Shown: piece after piece, positions 44,531 to 54,548 of the stretch
Layout of the letters: each line of letters starts with the position of its first letter
Position numbering within the stretch: the stretch's first letter is position 1
Source of the DNA: an uncultured Eubacteriales bacterium
GTDB lineage: Bacteria; Bacillota; Clostridia; Christensenellales; CAG-138
NCBI GenBank assembly: GCA_900544965.1
Contig: UQXE01000004.1
Coordinates: 1-64,000 of the forward strand
DNA length: 64,000 nt
Direction of reading: 5' to 3'
Program-made: the position numbers and the translations under genes
Notes under the pieces: model-generated
Told to the model about the DNA's origin: nothing
What the model saw: the letters and a program-made list of their open reading frames with translations, nothing else
Database searches by the model: none

Positions 44531-45847
44531 ATGACTGACGGCTTGGATATACTGTTTTCAAATACGGATATAATTACAATGGATGATAAACATCCTACAA
44601 TTTTTAACGGCTGCGTAGGCGTTAGCGATGGCAAAATTACATATGTCGGAAGCCACCGGCCGACTGTCCCAGTTAAAAGAATTATAGACTGTAAAGGGCG
44701 GATTTTGATGCCGGGCTTGATAAATACCCACGCGCACACCGCTATGTGCCTTATGAGAGGTTACGCGGACGATTACAAGCTTGACGAATGGCTTTATAAT
44801 AAGGTGCTGCCGGTTGAGGCAAGGCTGGACGAAAGGGCTGTTCTGGCCGGATTCAGGCTGGGAGCAGCCGAGATGCTGAGAAACGGAACGACATCTATAA
44901 GCGACATGTATTTTTTCCAGCCCGCGGTAGCGAAGCTGGCATTGGAGCTGGGAATCAGGGTGTCATTAAGCAATGCGGTGGTTGCTATAGACCCAAATGG
45001 CTTTGACTATAAAAATGATCGGAGCATCGTTGAAACCATTGAACTTATGAGATATTGGCATGGCGCGGGAGACGGAAGAATACGCGCGGACGTTTCAATT
45101 CATGCCGAATATACCTCATTTCCGGACGTATGGAGATTCATGCATGAAATCGCTCATGAATATGGATTGATAACTCATCTGCACCTGTCTGAAACGTTAT
45201 CTGAACATGAGGAGTGCAAAAAGCGCTATGGAAAAACGCCGGCGCAGGTTTTTTCGGATGAGGGCGTATTTGACTCACCGGTACTGGCGGCCCACTGCGT
45301 ATATATTGAGCCGGACGACATGGATTTAATGGCGCAAAAGGGCGTTTCAGTGTCCCACTGTCCTGTGTCAAATTTGAAGCTTGCAAGCGGGCTAGCGGAT
45401 ATAAGAGCCATGATTTTAAATGGTATCAATGTTTCGCTAGGTACAGACGGATGCTGCTCCAATAACTCACACGACTTATTTGAGGAGATAAAGCTTGCCG
45501 CGTTGCTTGCCAAGGGCCTTTCAAAGGATCCGTCCGCCATTTCAGCTTATCAGGCGCTAAAACTCGCAACGGTAAACGCGGCAGCCGCACAGGGAAGGGC
45601 AGGGCAAATAGGATCAATAGCGGAGGGATATGATGCGGATATAATTTTATTGGATACAGGGCATTTGAATCTCACGCCGATATATGATCCCGTTTCGGCT
45701 GTTGTCTACAGCGGCAGAGGAGCTGATGTTTGCCTTACAATGGTGCAGGGCAGGATTCTATATGAGAACGGAGCGTTTAGCAGCGTTGATATAGAGTTTG
45801 CCCGAAACGAGGTGCTTAATTATGCGATGAAGATGGTAAATATGTGA
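44531..45847 (+). CDS. mtaD: 5-methylthioadenosine/S-adenosylhomocysteine deaminase-type amidohydrolase
   Basis: The protein has 438 residues with the amidohydrolase metal set: NTHAHTAMCLMRGY, HAEYTSF, THLHLSET, AAHCVYIE and GTDGCCSNN. The sequence DDYKLDEWLYNKVLPVEARL matches the MtaD/SAH deaminase group, which deaminates S-adenosylhomocysteine, methylthioadenosine or adenosine. It would recycle SAH without SAH hydrolase. Other aminohydrolases (guanine, chlorohydrolases) are less likely. The gene stands alone. Confidence 0.85.
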   Translation: MTDGLDILFSNTDIITMDDKHPTIFNGCVGVSDGKITYVGSHRPTVPVKRIIDCKGRILMPGLINTHAHTAMCLMRGYADDYKLDEWLYNKVLPVEARLDERAVLAGFRLGAAEMLRNGTTSISDMYFFQPAVAKLALELGIRVSLSNAVVAIDPNGFDYKNDRSIVETIELMRYWHGAGDGRIRADVSIHAEYTSFPDVWRFMHEIAHEYGLITHLHLSETLSEHEECKKRYGKTPAQVFSDEGVFDSPVLAAHCVYIEPDDMDLMAQKGVSVSHCPVSNLKLASGLADIRAMILNGINVSLGTDGCCSNNSHDLFEEIKLAALLAKGLSKDPSAISAYQALKLATVNAAAAQGRAGQIGSIAEGYDADIILLDTGHLNLTPIYDPVSAVVYSGRGADVCLTMVQGRILYENGAFSSVDIEFARNEVLNYAMKMVNM

Positions 45848-45923
45848 TTTATATTCGATAACTATTTAGTGTTAACGATTATTTATTTTCAGCACAAGGT
45901 AAAATTATTGATAATCAGTCATA

Positions 45924-45950
45924 TTTAATTCAATCTATATGAATTAAATA
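45924..45950. repeat. 10-bp AT-rich inverted repeat between mtaD and mreC
   Basis: ATTTAATTCA and TGAATTAAAT pair perfectly over 7 bases, followed by a T run at 45965. It may be the mtaD terminator or an operator for mreC. Confidence 0.35.
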
Positions 45951-46012
45951 ATAAAGAGTTTGGGATTTTTTTGATTATAGATAAACATTTTGTGACGTTT
46001 TGTCTTCCGTTC

Positions 46013-46041
46013 TTGCTTAAAGTTTATATTGAGGTTATAAT
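46013..46041 (+). promoter_or_regulatory. Promoter of mreC-mreD-mrdA
   Basis: TTGCTT (46013-46018) and TATAAT (46036-46041) are 17 bases apart, 36 bases before the mreC start. Confidence 0.6.
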
Positions 46042-46077
46042 TAACCGAATAAATGGAACCTGAAAGGGCAGCTGCTT

Positions 46078-46923
46078 ATGAAAAAATTGCTTGAAAATAA
46101 ACCCGCTCTCATTGCGATAATAGCGGTAGTGCTTTTATGTGTCCTTGCGCTGGCTACTTCAGGGGAAAGAACCCTTACCTGGATTGAAAGTACTGCGGGA
46201 TCCATTTTTCAACCCATCCAAACGTTCTCATATAAGGCGTCAGAGGCGGTAGTGGATTTTTTTGAAAATCTTTTCAATACAACGGATGCTGATATTGAGA
46301 ATCAACAACTGAAGACCCAGCTGGCTCAACTGCAACAGATTTTATCTGAGTATGAAACTGTCAAAGAGGAGAACGAAAGACTGAAGGAGCTCTTAAACTT
46401 TATCGATTCGTATGGGGATTCTCAGTATGTTACAGCTCAGGTAATAGGAAAAAGTCAGAGCGCTTGGTTTGACACCATGACAATCAATGCGGGACGCAAT
46501 CATGGAATTGAGGAGGGTATGCCCGTAGTTAACGCATATGGATTGGTGGGCAAAGTAACGGACGTAGGCGCGACATGGTGTAAAGTAACATCAATAATTG
46601 ACGGAAGCATGAACGTTAGCGTTATGGTAGAGCGCACAAGGGATAACGGAATAGTCAAAGGGTCGCTTGCAGTAGGAAGCGACGGATATAATTTGGAGTT
46701 GTCATACCTGCCGTCTGGAAGCGATCTGGTTCCAGGCGATAAAATAGTGACAAGCGGCCTTGGGGGCGGATCGTATCCCAAAGCCGTATCGGTAGGGATT
46801 GTTACTGAGGTAATCCGAAGAACGGATGATTCGGAGATGCGTAACGCCATCGTTGAACCCTCGGTAGACTTCCTTCATCTTGAGGAAGTTATGGTTCTGA
46901 TAGAAGCCTCTGAGGAGGAATAA
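46078..46923 (+). CDS. mreC: Rod-shape-determining protein MreC
   Basis: The protein has 281 residues: one N-terminal membrane helix, a coiled coil at about residues 75-110 (QLKTQLAQLQQILSEYETVK) and the beta-barrel MreC core with GLVGKVTDVG and VPGDKIVTSGLGG. It organises the elongation machinery for lateral wall growth. mreB is not in the window. It is followed after 3 bases by mreD. Confidence 0.93.
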   Translation: MKKLLENKPALIAIIAVVLLCVLALATSGERTLTWIESTAGSIFQPIQTFSYKASEAVVDFFENLFNTTDADIENQQLKTQLAQLQQILSEYETVKEENERLKELLNFIDSYGDSQYVTAQVIGKSQSAWFDTMTINAGRNHGIEEGMPVVNAYGLVGKVTDVGATWCKVTSIIDGSMNVSVMVERTRDNGIVKGSLAVGSDGYNLELSYLPSGSDLVPGDKIVTSGLGGGSYPKAVSVGIVTEVIRRTDDSEMRNAIVEPSVDFLHLEEVMVLIEASEEE

Positions 46924-46926
46924 CCG

Positions 46927-47457
46927 ATGAAAAGATATGCCTTAGTAATAGCTGTAAGCACAATTGTGTGTTCATACTTAAACGCAGCCTTTTTTACCAA
47001 TGTAAATATATTTGGCATACGCCCAGACGCCATATTGGCGCTAATAGTTTCAATAGGGGTATTGTTGGGCAGTCTGCCGGCCTCCATTATAGGTCTTGGA
47101 GTTGGACTTATGATGGATGTGTTCTTTAACAAGATAGTTGGCCTTAGCGCTATTGCTTATATCGTTGCGGGTATTGCGGGAGGAATATTCTACAAAAAGT
47201 TTTATGCTGATAATGTTATAATACCTGCCGCTACAGCGGTTGTCAGTACATTTTTCAAAGAACATATTTTATGCTTAGCCGCCTTGCTTGCAGGCGCTAG
47301 ATTTAATTATGGATTGATGCTTGTAGCCTATATACTCCCGTGCTGTCTGCTTACAGGAGGAATATGTATACCAATACATATGGTAATGAAGAGTATGCTG
47401 GTTGGCAAGCATAAATCGATAGTTTCCCAAGTTAAAGAACGCAGAGGTGTTAGATAA
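46927..47457 (+). CDS. mreD: Rod-shape-determining protein MreD
   Basis: The protein has 176 residues with five or six membrane helices (DAILALIVSIGVLLGS, GLGVGLMMDVFFNKIVG). MreD links MreC to the wall synthases. It is placed between mreC and mrdA, with no gap before mrdA, which confirms the weakly conserved family assignment. Confidence 0.9.
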   Translation: MKRYALVIAVSTIVCSYLNAAFFTNVNIFGIRPDAILALIVSIGVLLGSLPASIIGLGVGLMMDVFFNKIVGLSAIAYIVAGIAGGIFYKKFYADNVIIPAATAVVSTFFKEHILCLAALLAGARFNYGLMLVAYILPCCLLTGGICIPIHMVMKSMLVGKHKSIVSQVKERRGVR

Positions 47458-49974
47458 ATGAAAAGACAGTTGATTCCACGATTTTTGATAATTGCGTTAG
47501 TTATGCTTGCAATGATGGGAGCTCTAATATTCCAGCTTGGAGTGCTTACCCTCGGAGAAGGGGAAAGCTTGGCGCAGCAGGCGTCCGAGGAGAGCACCGC
47601 CAGCATTGCCGTAAAGGGGACAAGAGGCAGCATAATGGACAGAAACGGAATAGTGCTGGCGTATAGCGAAAATTGCTATAATGTAGAATTTCTCCGCGAC
47701 GGTAACAAACGCACCGATTATGACAGCGCAATTTACACCGAAGCCCTTATTAAAGCAATAGATATAATAGAAAAGGGCGGGGGAACCATAATAAATACCT
47801 CCTATATACAGGAGGATGAGAATGGAAGCCTGTATTATGATTGGGGCGTGACAAGCGAGGCTGCGATAAGGGCGCGCTATAAAAATTTTTGTGACGCAAT
47901 GGGTTTTAGAATAGCCGATGAAGACGATATGGGTACATGGAAAAAGGCTCAAGACGCTTATCTGGATCTGCGTTCGGCATGGTATATACCGGAAGAAATG
48001 CCGTTTGAGGACGCGGTGAAGATCATATCGATACGTCAGGAAGTCAACCTTAACAACTACAAGGCATACGAACCAATAACAATAGCTTACGACGTAAGCA
48101 TGGAGGTTGTAGCCGAAATTGAAACGATGAAGGATGAATTGCCAGGCCTTCAGACCGCTCAGAGTACTACCAGAATATATCCATATGGGGAAACAGCATC
48201 CCATATAGTTGGATACATGCAGCGTACCGTTACCGAAGAAATGCTGGAAAAGGGCTATACGTACAGCGATTATATAGGAGTGGCCGGAGTGGAGCGTACA
48301 ATGGAAGAGTTCCTGACAGCCGCTACTACAGAGCATCAGGGCAGCAAAACGCTGGAAGTAAATAAAAATAAAGCTATAATCAGGGAGCTGTCATCAACGC
48401 CCGCTACGGACGGCGACGACGTAATGCTGACGATAGACCTGCCGTTCCAGCGGGTTGCAGAACAGGCGCTTGATGATCTCATTAAAGAGTTGGCCGAGTA
48501 TGAGCGGGGGCTTATTGAGACGAACGAAGACGATAAATATTCAAGCTATGACGATATAAAGACTGCGGAAACAGGTGCCATAGTGGTTTTGGACGTTAAT
48601 TCGGGAGAGGTGCTGGCTTTGGCCTCAAACCCCAGATTCGATCCCAACTGGTTTATTAAGGGCTTGACTAACGAACAGAACGAGTACCTGTTTGGGGAGT
48701 CCTCGGAAAACACTACTCCGCTTAGAAATAAAGCCGTGTCCGCCAAGCTGGCTCCAGGCTCAATCTTTAAGATGGTCACGGGCTTGGCGGGGCTTATGGA
48801 AGGCGAGCTAAGCCTTACTGAAACGATAAGCGATATGGGCAAATACATCCTATACGATGAAAATGGAGAACCCATAGAGCGCAACGCGCCTAGCTGCCAT
48901 ACGGACTATCCTTCAACCCATGCAGACCAGGATTTGGTTAAGGCGCTCACGAATTCCTGCAACTATTATTTCTTTGAGGTAGCTAACCGCCTTGGAATTG
49001 AACGGCTTAACAGGTGGGCTGAAAGGCTGGGGCTTACATCATTAACCGGGGTAGAGCTTACCGGCGAGACCACCGGCATAGTCGGAGGTCAGGATGTTCT
49101 ATTCGACAATTCATTAATAAGAGCTGATGGCGAAGCCATGACGCTTGGCGATCAAAAGACGAGCCTGCCAAGCTATGTATATCGTGTTCTAAAGGATCGT
49201 TTGTACGGATATTTAGCCTTGAGCGGCAAAGCGGCGGACGATGAGGATGTAACGAGGTGCGCCCTGCTGTTGATGCAGCTTCAGGATGGCAAACTGGAAG
49301 GCAAGGGAGCGGATGCAAGGCGGATCATAGCCGAGACCATAGGCATACCAGAGGGTATAACAAGGGTTCAGCCATGGATAGAGGAGATAATGTCAATTCT
49401 CAACGAAATCCAGTGGAAGGCTACCCAGACCATACGTGCCGGTATCGGGCAGGGCGTTTCACTTGTAACGCCGGTTGCCGTAGCCCGCTATGTGGCCGCG
49501 ATTGCAAATGGAGGTACGGTTTACGACGTACATATTGTCGATAAGGTCATTGACAGCAGCGGAGTCATTGTAAACGAAATTGAGCCCAGCGTTTATGATA
49601 AGATCGACGCCCCAAGCGACTATTGGAATGCAATACGCGAGGGATTGAAGGGCGTCGTGTCGCCCGAGGACGGGGGCACGGCAAGCAAAAAATTCAGCCA
49701 GGAGTTTCAGGATAAGGGTTATTTGGCCAGAATAAGCGGAAAAACCGGAACAGCGCAGGTAGGAAACGATACCATTGATATTGAAAACACCTCTTGGTTT
49801 GTAACATACGCGCCAAGGGATAACGCGGATATCGCTATAGTCGTCTGTGTCCCATCCGGTTATTCCGGAAGCTCCAGCGCACCTGCCATTGAGGATATAA
49901 TAACATATTATTTCGATAAGATGGCGGCGGCGGCGCCTGAAAACCTGCCGGAACTCAACTCACCCCTGCCATGA
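47458..49974 (+). CDS. mrdA: Penicillin-binding protein 2 (elongasome transpeptidase)
   Basis: The protein has 838 residues, long for PBP2. One N-terminal helix and a dimerisation domain precede a transpeptidase domain with the active serine at about residue 435 in APGSIFKM, SCN in LTNSCNYYFF and SGKTGTAQ. It cross-links peptidoglycan during elongation. An extra segment of about 110 residues (near 545-655), rich in charged residues, sits between GETTGIVGG and AGIGQGVSLVTP, where most PBP2 proteins have a short link. The gene starts directly after mreD. No rodA follows. Confidence 0.93.
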   Translation: MKRQLIPRFLIIALVMLAMMGALIFQLGVLTLGEGESLAQQASEESTASIAVKGTRGSIMDRNGIVLAYSENCYNVEFLRDGNKRTDYDSAIYTEALIKAIDIIEKGGGTIINTSYIQEDENGSLYYDWGVTSEAAIRARYKNFCDAMGFRIADEDDMGTWKKAQDAYLDLRSAWYIPEEMPFEDAVKIISIRQEVNLNNYKAYEPITIAYDVSMEVVAEIETMKDELPGLQTAQSTTRIYPYGETASHIVGYMQRTVTEEMLEKGYTYSDYIGVAGVERTMEEFLTAATTEHQGSKTLEVNKNKAIIRELSSTPATDGDDVMLTIDLPFQRVAEQALDDLIKELAEYERGLIETNEDDKYSSYDDIKTAETGAIVVLDVNSGEVLALASNPRFDPNWFIKGLTNEQNEYLFGESSENTTPLRNKAVSAKLAPGSIFKMVTGLAGLMEGELSLTETISDMGKYILYDENGEPIERNAPSCHTDYPSTHADQDLVKALTNSCNYYFFEVANRLGIERLNRWAERLGLTSLTGVELTGETTGIVGGQDVLFDNSLIRADGEAMTLGDQKTSLPSYVYRVLKDRLYGYLALSGKAADDEDVTRCALLLMQLQDGKLEGKGADARRIIAETIGIPEGITRVQPWIEEIMSILNEIQWKATQTIRAGIGQGVSLVTPVAVARYVAAIANGGTVYDVHIVDKVIDSSGVIVNEIEPSVYDKIDAPSDYWNAIREGLKGVVSPEDGGTASKKFSQEFQDKGYLARISGKTGTAQVGNDTIDIENTSWFVTYAPRDNADIAIVVCVPSGYSGSSSAPAIEDIITYYFDKMAAAAPENLPELNSPLP

Positions 49975-50003
49975 CCGAGCTAGATAAACAGCGTATAAAA
50001 ACA

Positions 50004-50032
50004 AGCAGGAGCCGGATTATCGGGCTCCTGCT
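50004..50032. terminator. Bidirectional terminator between mrdA and sigA
   Basis: AGCAGGAGCC and GGCTCCTGCT are perfect complements. T follows on the plus strand (TTTTAAG) and on the minus strand (TGTTTTTATAC). Confidence 0.85.
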
Positions 50033-50061
50033 TTTAAGCCGCTATGCTCTTTGCGTGGGGT

Positions 50062-51141
50062 TTACTCAAGAAAATCCCGAAGCTTTTTACTGCGGCTTGG
50101 CTGGCGAAGCTTTCTAAGCGCTTTGGCCTCAATCTGCCGTATTCGTTCACGCGTAACCTTAAACACGCGGCCAACCTCCTCAAGCGTCCTTGTTTTTCCA
50201 TCGTCAAGGCCGAATCTCAGTCTAATAACCATTTCTTCACGAGGAGTAAGCGTATCCAGCACTTCCATGAGCTGCTCACGAAGCAGGGTAAACGAAGCTA
50301 CGGTTGCCGGTTCCGGCGCGTCTTCATCGGGGATGAAATCTCCCAGATGGCTGTCCTCTTCCTCGCCGATTGGCGTTTCCAGAGACACCGGTTCCTGTGC
50401 AATCTTCTTTATTTCACGGACTTTTTCAACGGTAATGTCCATCTCTTTGGCAATCTCCTCAGGCCGAGGTTCCCTTCCAAGCTCCTGTATCAACTGCCGT
50501 TGGCAACGTATGAGCTTGTTTATGGTTTCTACCATATGAACGGGTATTCGTATGGTACGCGCCTGGTCCGCAATGGCGCGTGTAATAGCCTGTCGTATCC
50601 ACCACGTGGCATATGTTGAAAACTTGTAGCCCTTTCGATAATCAAATTTTTCTACGGCCTTTATCAATCCAAGATTGCCTTCTTGAATAAGATCTAAAAA
50701 CAACAGGCCTTTACCAACGTATTTTTTGGCTACGCTTACCACAAGCCGCAAGTTCGCGTCAATGAGCTCTTTACGGGCTTCCTCATCCCCATCGGCCATG
50801 CGTTTAGCTATCGAAATCTCCTCAGCTGCGGTTAATAGCGGAACTTTTCCTATTTCCTTGAGGTACATCCGCACCGGATCATCTATGCTTATTCCTTCCG
50901 CCGCTACGATTTCAGTTTCAATTTCCGCAATGTCCTCAACGATCTCCTCAGCGGCGTTGGTTTCTTCCACAACGTCAATATTGGCCGCTTCGAATCGGTC
51001 GTATATGCGTTCTATCTGTTCAGGGTCAAGTTCGAGTTCTTCGAGGGTGTCCATAACCTCCTTATAGGTTAAAACACCCTTTGCTTTACCCTTCTCAATA
51101 AGCTCATCAACCCTCGTGGCACGGCTGCCAATATTTTCCAT
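50062..51141 (-). CDS. sigA: Primary sigma factor (SigA/RpoD)
   Basis: The protein has 359 residues. Region 1.1 remnant and an acidic linker are followed by 1.2 ([17 protein letters not shown]), 2 ([40 protein letters not shown]), 3 and 4 ([35 protein letters not shown]). It is the housekeeping sigma factor whose promoters appear throughout this window. It lies 14 bases downstream of dnaG, the classic macromolecular-synthesis arrangement. Confidence 0.97.
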   Translation of the reverse strand: MENIGSRATRVDELIEKGKAKGVLTYKEVMDTLEELELDPEQIERIYDRFEAANIDVVEETNAAEEIVEDIAEIETEIVAAEGISIDDPVRMYLKEIGKVPLLTAAEEISIAKRMADGDEEARKELIDANLRLVVSVAKKYVGKGLLFLDLIQEGNLGLIKAVEKFDYRKGYKFSTYATWWIRQAITRAIADQARTIRIPVHMVETINKLIRCQRQLIQELGREPRPEEIAKEMDITVEKVREIKKIAQEPVSLETPIGEEEDSHLGDFIPDEDAPEPATVASFTLLREQLMEVLDTLTPREEMVIRLRFGLDDGKTRTLEEVGRVFKVTRERIRQIEAKALRKLRQPSRSKKLRDFLE

Positions 51142-51155
51142 AGCTCCGCTCCTTT

Positions 51156-52937
51156 TTACGGTTTTTTTATATCGTTTATATATCTAAAAAGCTCTTGAAG
51201 CTTTGTCTTAAGTTCCGCCCGGCCTTCCGGATCCTTTTGTGCTTTCAGGGCCTGCGCCGTTTCATAAGCTTTGCTTTCCAGTTCCCTTAGCGCCAGCCTT
51301 TTCAGGCATTGCATCCCTGTTATCAAGGGATCGGATATAGCGGAGCGTTCCTCATAGGCCATAATAACAAGTTCGGCGTCCGCAGCGTCCATGGATGATA
51401 TAAGTTTTTTAACATCCGGTTCGCAGGATATAGAATATGCCTCCCCAAGCATATGGGTACACTTCGCGTATGAGCCGCTGTCAAATATATTGAACTTACT
51501 ATAAAAAGGATTGCGCTGAATTCCATAAAACGCATCCTTGCCTGCCAGCATGCATGCGAGCAGCGTTTTTTCAGTCCTTTCGTGCTCAGTTAGTTCCTTC
51601 GCGACTTTTTCATCTCTATTATTCCGTTTTCTGCCAGGGTTATTCTTTTTAGGGTTTTCATGCAGGTTGCATTGGGCTTTCAGGCTTTCCATAGGTATTC
51701 CTGTTGAAGATTCTAAACGCTTTATGTGTTTTTCCTGATCTACAGGTTCCAGTTTGCCTATAAAGCTGCAAGCGGCTTTAGCGTAAGCGATACGGCCATC
51801 TTCAGTGGTTAAATCAAACGCTGAAGCCATGTGGCTCAGTTTAAAGGTATTCAGATCCCCAGCGCTCTCCTTTAGCCGCAAAAAAGCCTCCATACCGTTA
51901 GTCCTTACATAATCATCCGGATCCATACCTCCAGGCAATTCTATCACACGCACTTCCAACCCCTCTGCCGCCAGAATTTCCATCCCGCGCAATGCTGCGT
52001 TCTGTCCAGCGGCGTCTCCGTCATATGCTATATACACTTTTGATACATACCGCTTTAAAAGCTTAGCCTGATGCTCCGTTAAGGCAGTACCAAGAGAAGC
52101 TACCGCATTATGGATGCCGCACTGGTGCAGGCTTATAACATCAAGATACCCCTCAACCATAATGATGTCGGAAAAACTGCTTCCCTTAATGAAGTTCAGT
52201 GCGTATAGGTTTTGGCGCTTCTTATATATAGGAGTATCCCCTGTATTAATGTATTTGGGTGTGTCCTGAGGATTCATCGTTCTGGCGCCAAACGCTACTA
52301 CACGTCCATTAGCGGCTATTATCGGAAAAATTATACGCCCTCTATACGCGTCGTAGTAGTTTCCTCCTTTGGCAATTATAAGCCCCGCGTCAAGAAGTTC
52401 CTTATCGGTGAATCCTTTAGCGTTCAAGTAATTCTTTATGTTGTTCCAGCCCTTTGGGGCATAGCCAATTCCAAATCGTCTCACCGTTTTGGCGTTTATT
52501 CCGCGGTCTGATACGTATATTCTTGCCTCTGCACCCAAATTCCCTATCAAAGAATCATGATAAAAAAGCGCGGCTTCCTTACAGACAGAATACAGTCGCT
52601 CCCTATATGCTCTGTCGCGCTTTAACTTTTCATCATTGATTTCGTTTGGCAGATCCATACCACAGCGCCTGGCGAGGAATTCAACTGCTTCAGAATAGGA
52701 AAGCTTTTCGATCTCCATGACAAATTGTATTATCCCGCCTCCAGAGTGGCATCCAAAGCAATAATATAGCTGCTTGTCCGGAGAAACTGAAAAGGAAGCC
52801 GTCTTCTCACCGTGAAACGGACACAATCCCCACATTCGTCCACCCTTGGGCGAAAGATATACATACTCCGAGACGAGCTGAACAATATCACTTTTAGCGA
52901 GCAACTCGCTCATCCACGTCTCCGGAAATATTGGCAT
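51156..52937 (-). CDS. dnaG: DNA primase
   Basis: The protein has 593 residues: an N-terminal CHC2 zinc finger ([17 protein letters not shown]), the catalytic core with RGRIIFPI, a Toprim fold ([20 protein letters not shown]) and a C-terminal helicase-binding region. It makes RNA primers for replication. It is the first gene of dnaG-sigA. The leader upstream carries a hairpin at 53058-53099. rpsU is not beside it. Confidence 0.96.
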   Translation of the reverse strand: MPIFPETWMSELLAKSDIVQLVSEYVYLSPKGGRMWGLCPFHGEKTASFSVSPDKQLYYCFGCHSGGGIIQFVMEIEKLSYSEAVEFLARRCGMDLPNEINDEKLKRDRAYRERLYSVCKEAALFYHDSLIGNLGAEARIYVSDRGINAKTVRRFGIGYAPKGWNNIKNYLNAKGFTDKELLDAGLIIAKGGNYYDAYRGRIIFPIIAANGRVVAFGARTMNPQDTPKYINTGDTPIYKKRQNLYALNFIKGSSFSDIIMVEGYLDVISLHQCGIHNAVASLGTALTEHQAKLLKRYVSKVYIAYDGDAAGQNAALRGMEILAAEGLEVRVIELPGGMDPDDYVRTNGMEAFLRLKESAGDLNTFKLSHMASAFDLTTEDGRIAYAKAACSFIGKLEPVDQEKHIKRLESSTGIPMESLKAQCNLHENPKKNNPGRKRNNRDEKVAKELTEHERTEKTLLACMLAGKDAFYGIQRNPFYSKFNIFDSGSYAKCTHMLGEAYSISCEPDVKKLISSMDAADAELVIMAYEERSAISDPLITGMQCLKRLALRELESKAYETAQALKAQKDPEGRAELKTKLQELFRYINDIKKP

Positions 52938-53239
52938 ATGGACATCCCCTTCCGGAGTGTTTTATTCGGCATGATAAGTAAATATCCTGCTTTTTATTTA
53001 AACATCGATATATAGTCAGCATATATTGCAAATAATAAACGGATTAAGCCTTTTTAGCTAAGAAATGACCGCTCGGAGAGGGACTACCGGGCGGCTTAGT
53101 GGATAGGCTATTTAGATGTGTTCTACAAATTAAGTATAACACCTGATATGGCAGATTTCTATGCTTTATTAAAAATAATTTGTATCTTTTTTCATAGTTT
53201 GTAATGCATTACGTAATTAACATACCAGAGAATAAGAAT
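52938..53239. other. Leader region of dnaG-sigA
   Basis: No gene is supported in this stretch. It should hold the dnaG promoter; a TATACT box lies at about 53135-53140 on the minus strand, with a poor -35. The hairpin at 53058-53099 would be in the leader RNA. Confidence 0.45.
53058..53099 (-). promoter_or_regulatory. Hairpin in the dnaG leader
   Basis: CTAAG/CTTAG closes an inner CCGCTCGG / CCGGGCGG stem with one wobble pair. It lies about 120 bases before the dnaG start. There is no T run, so a role in mRNA stability or attenuation is possible. Confidence 0.35.
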
Positions 53240-53265
53240 GTTTGGGGCTTGGCAAAGCCCCAAAC
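53240..53265 (-). terminator. Terminator after the DUF11 gene
   Basis: GTTTGGGGCTT and AAGCCCCAAAC are perfect complements over a 4-base loop, 29 bases past the DUF11 stop, with ATTCTTATTCT behind on the minus strand. Confidence 0.75.
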
Positions 53266-53294
53266 CATGTAACCGTATCTGATTGTATATAAAA

Positions 53295-54161
53295 TCAGAT
53301 CATCCCTGTTACAACTATCGTTACAATACCTGGCTCAACACTTACAGCTCCCGTAACAGGATCTTGAATAAACGTGGCGGCGGGAATGACAAACGTGCGT
53401 TCTGAACCGTTGCTTGGCAGGGTAAAGGTGCCGTTGATATAGCTGTAATCGCTGGAAGGTATGGTTTGGCCATCGATTGTAACCGAAATTCCTTCGGGCG
53501 CCGGATTAAATGTATCCGTGAGGACCACATTTGTTGCAGGTATATTACCATAATTGTATATCTGGAAGATATATGTTATTTGACTTCCTCCCGTTATCGG
53601 GTCGGGAGACATGGCCTTAAATATGCGAACGTCCGCATAGTTTTCAACTGTTATCATGTTAGTTGCCGTTACCGCCTCAGAAAGGCCGTCGGCAGTCCAG
53701 ACAACGCGGTTTGTAACATAAGACCCATTAATTATAGGCGCAGCCTCGTTCACTATTGCCCTGTATACGAGCATCGCGTTTGAGTTGGCCGGCAATACGG
53801 GGATGGTGAATGTTATCCTGTTTGAGCCGATATTTGGTGTCAGTTCCATTACGAACATTCCATCTATATACAGCTGAGCAGGTCCTACATAGGTAAGAGG
53901 CGTAACGGATTGAACATTTGGCGCCGTATAGGTGCCAAGGTTATCCTCCACGTTGATATCAGTCAAGGCGGTGTTGGCGATGTTGCGCATTGTTAAGATA
54001 TAAGTCACGGTATCACCTGGACGGTAGCTGCTTCCAAGGGACGTTTTATCCGCCGAGAGCGGACCTTCCAAAGTGGCTGTAGCTATATTTGAAACGGCAG
54101 TCCCGCTTTGGCTGCCATAGTCAAAGGTTAGTGAGGCTTGATTGGTAATTTGTGTTGCCAT
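53295..54161 (-). CDS. DUF11-repeat protein without a signal peptide
   Basis: The protein has 288 residues with two DUF11-like beta domains: about 40-160 (DKTSLGSSYRPGDTVTYILT) and about 170-285 (RIFKAMSPDPITGGSQITYI, NIPATNVVLTDTF). DUF11 repeats are found in surface proteins, yet this one begins MATQITNQASLTFDYGSQ with no signal peptide, membrane helix or sorting motif. It may be a spore or envelope-associated protein placed without Sec, or released otherwise; this is open. AAAGGAG lies 8 bases before the ATG at 54161. Confidence 0.75.
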   Translation of the reverse strand: MATQITNQASLTFDYGSQSGTAVSNIATATLEGPLSADKTSLGSSYRPGDTVTYILTMRNIANTALTDINVEDNLGTYTAPNVQSVTPLTYVGPAQLYIDGMFVMELTPNIGSNRITFTIPVLPANSNAMLVYRAIVNEAAPIINGSYVTNRVVWTADGLSEAVTATNMITVENYADVRIFKAMSPDPITGGSQITYIFQIYNYGNIPATNVVLTDTFNPAPEGISVTIDGQTIPSSDYSYINGTFTLPSNGSERTFVIPAATFIQDPVTGAVSVEPGIVTIVVTGMI

Positions 54162-54237
54162 GATAAAGCTCCTTTCATAATGCTTAGGGAAAGGGCGAAA
54201 GAGCATATGTGCCAGTTTCCCATACATCCTATGATGA

Positions 54238-54267
54238 ATAATATGCGGCGGCTACAAATTTGGTCAA
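54238..54267 (-). promoter_or_regulatory. Promoter of the DUF11 gene
   Basis: TTGACC (54262-54267) and TATTAT (54238-54243) on the minus strand are 18 bases apart, with a leader of about 70 bases. Confidence 0.55.
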
Positions 54268-54458
54268 TTTATCGGGCGATTTTTCTGAAACAAATAGGGT
54301 TGTATGCGCCATTAACGGCATTTTATGCAGAAAACCATATTGAGGGGATTTATAAAGATGTTTTACCTTGTAGTGCGGTTATAATATGTAATACTGTTAT
54401 TTCGCCAAAACTACTGAGCGTTTTACAGCTTATTAGGTTTGTGATTATATCCGCATAC

Positions 54459-54487
54459 TTGCCTTACAATCTTATTAGCCTTATAAT
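54459..54487 (+). promoter_or_regulatory. Promoter of the topoisomerase genes
   Basis: TTGCCT (54459-54464) and a perfect TATAAT (54482-54487) are 17 bases apart, about 60 bases before the start codon. The rest of the gap to the DUF11 gene (54268-54458) shows nothing further. Confidence 0.6.
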
Positions 54488-54548
54488 GTCTTAGTTGGAT
54501 AAAAAGGGATATATCTATAGTTGCAAACCATAATTGGCAAGGAGAAAC

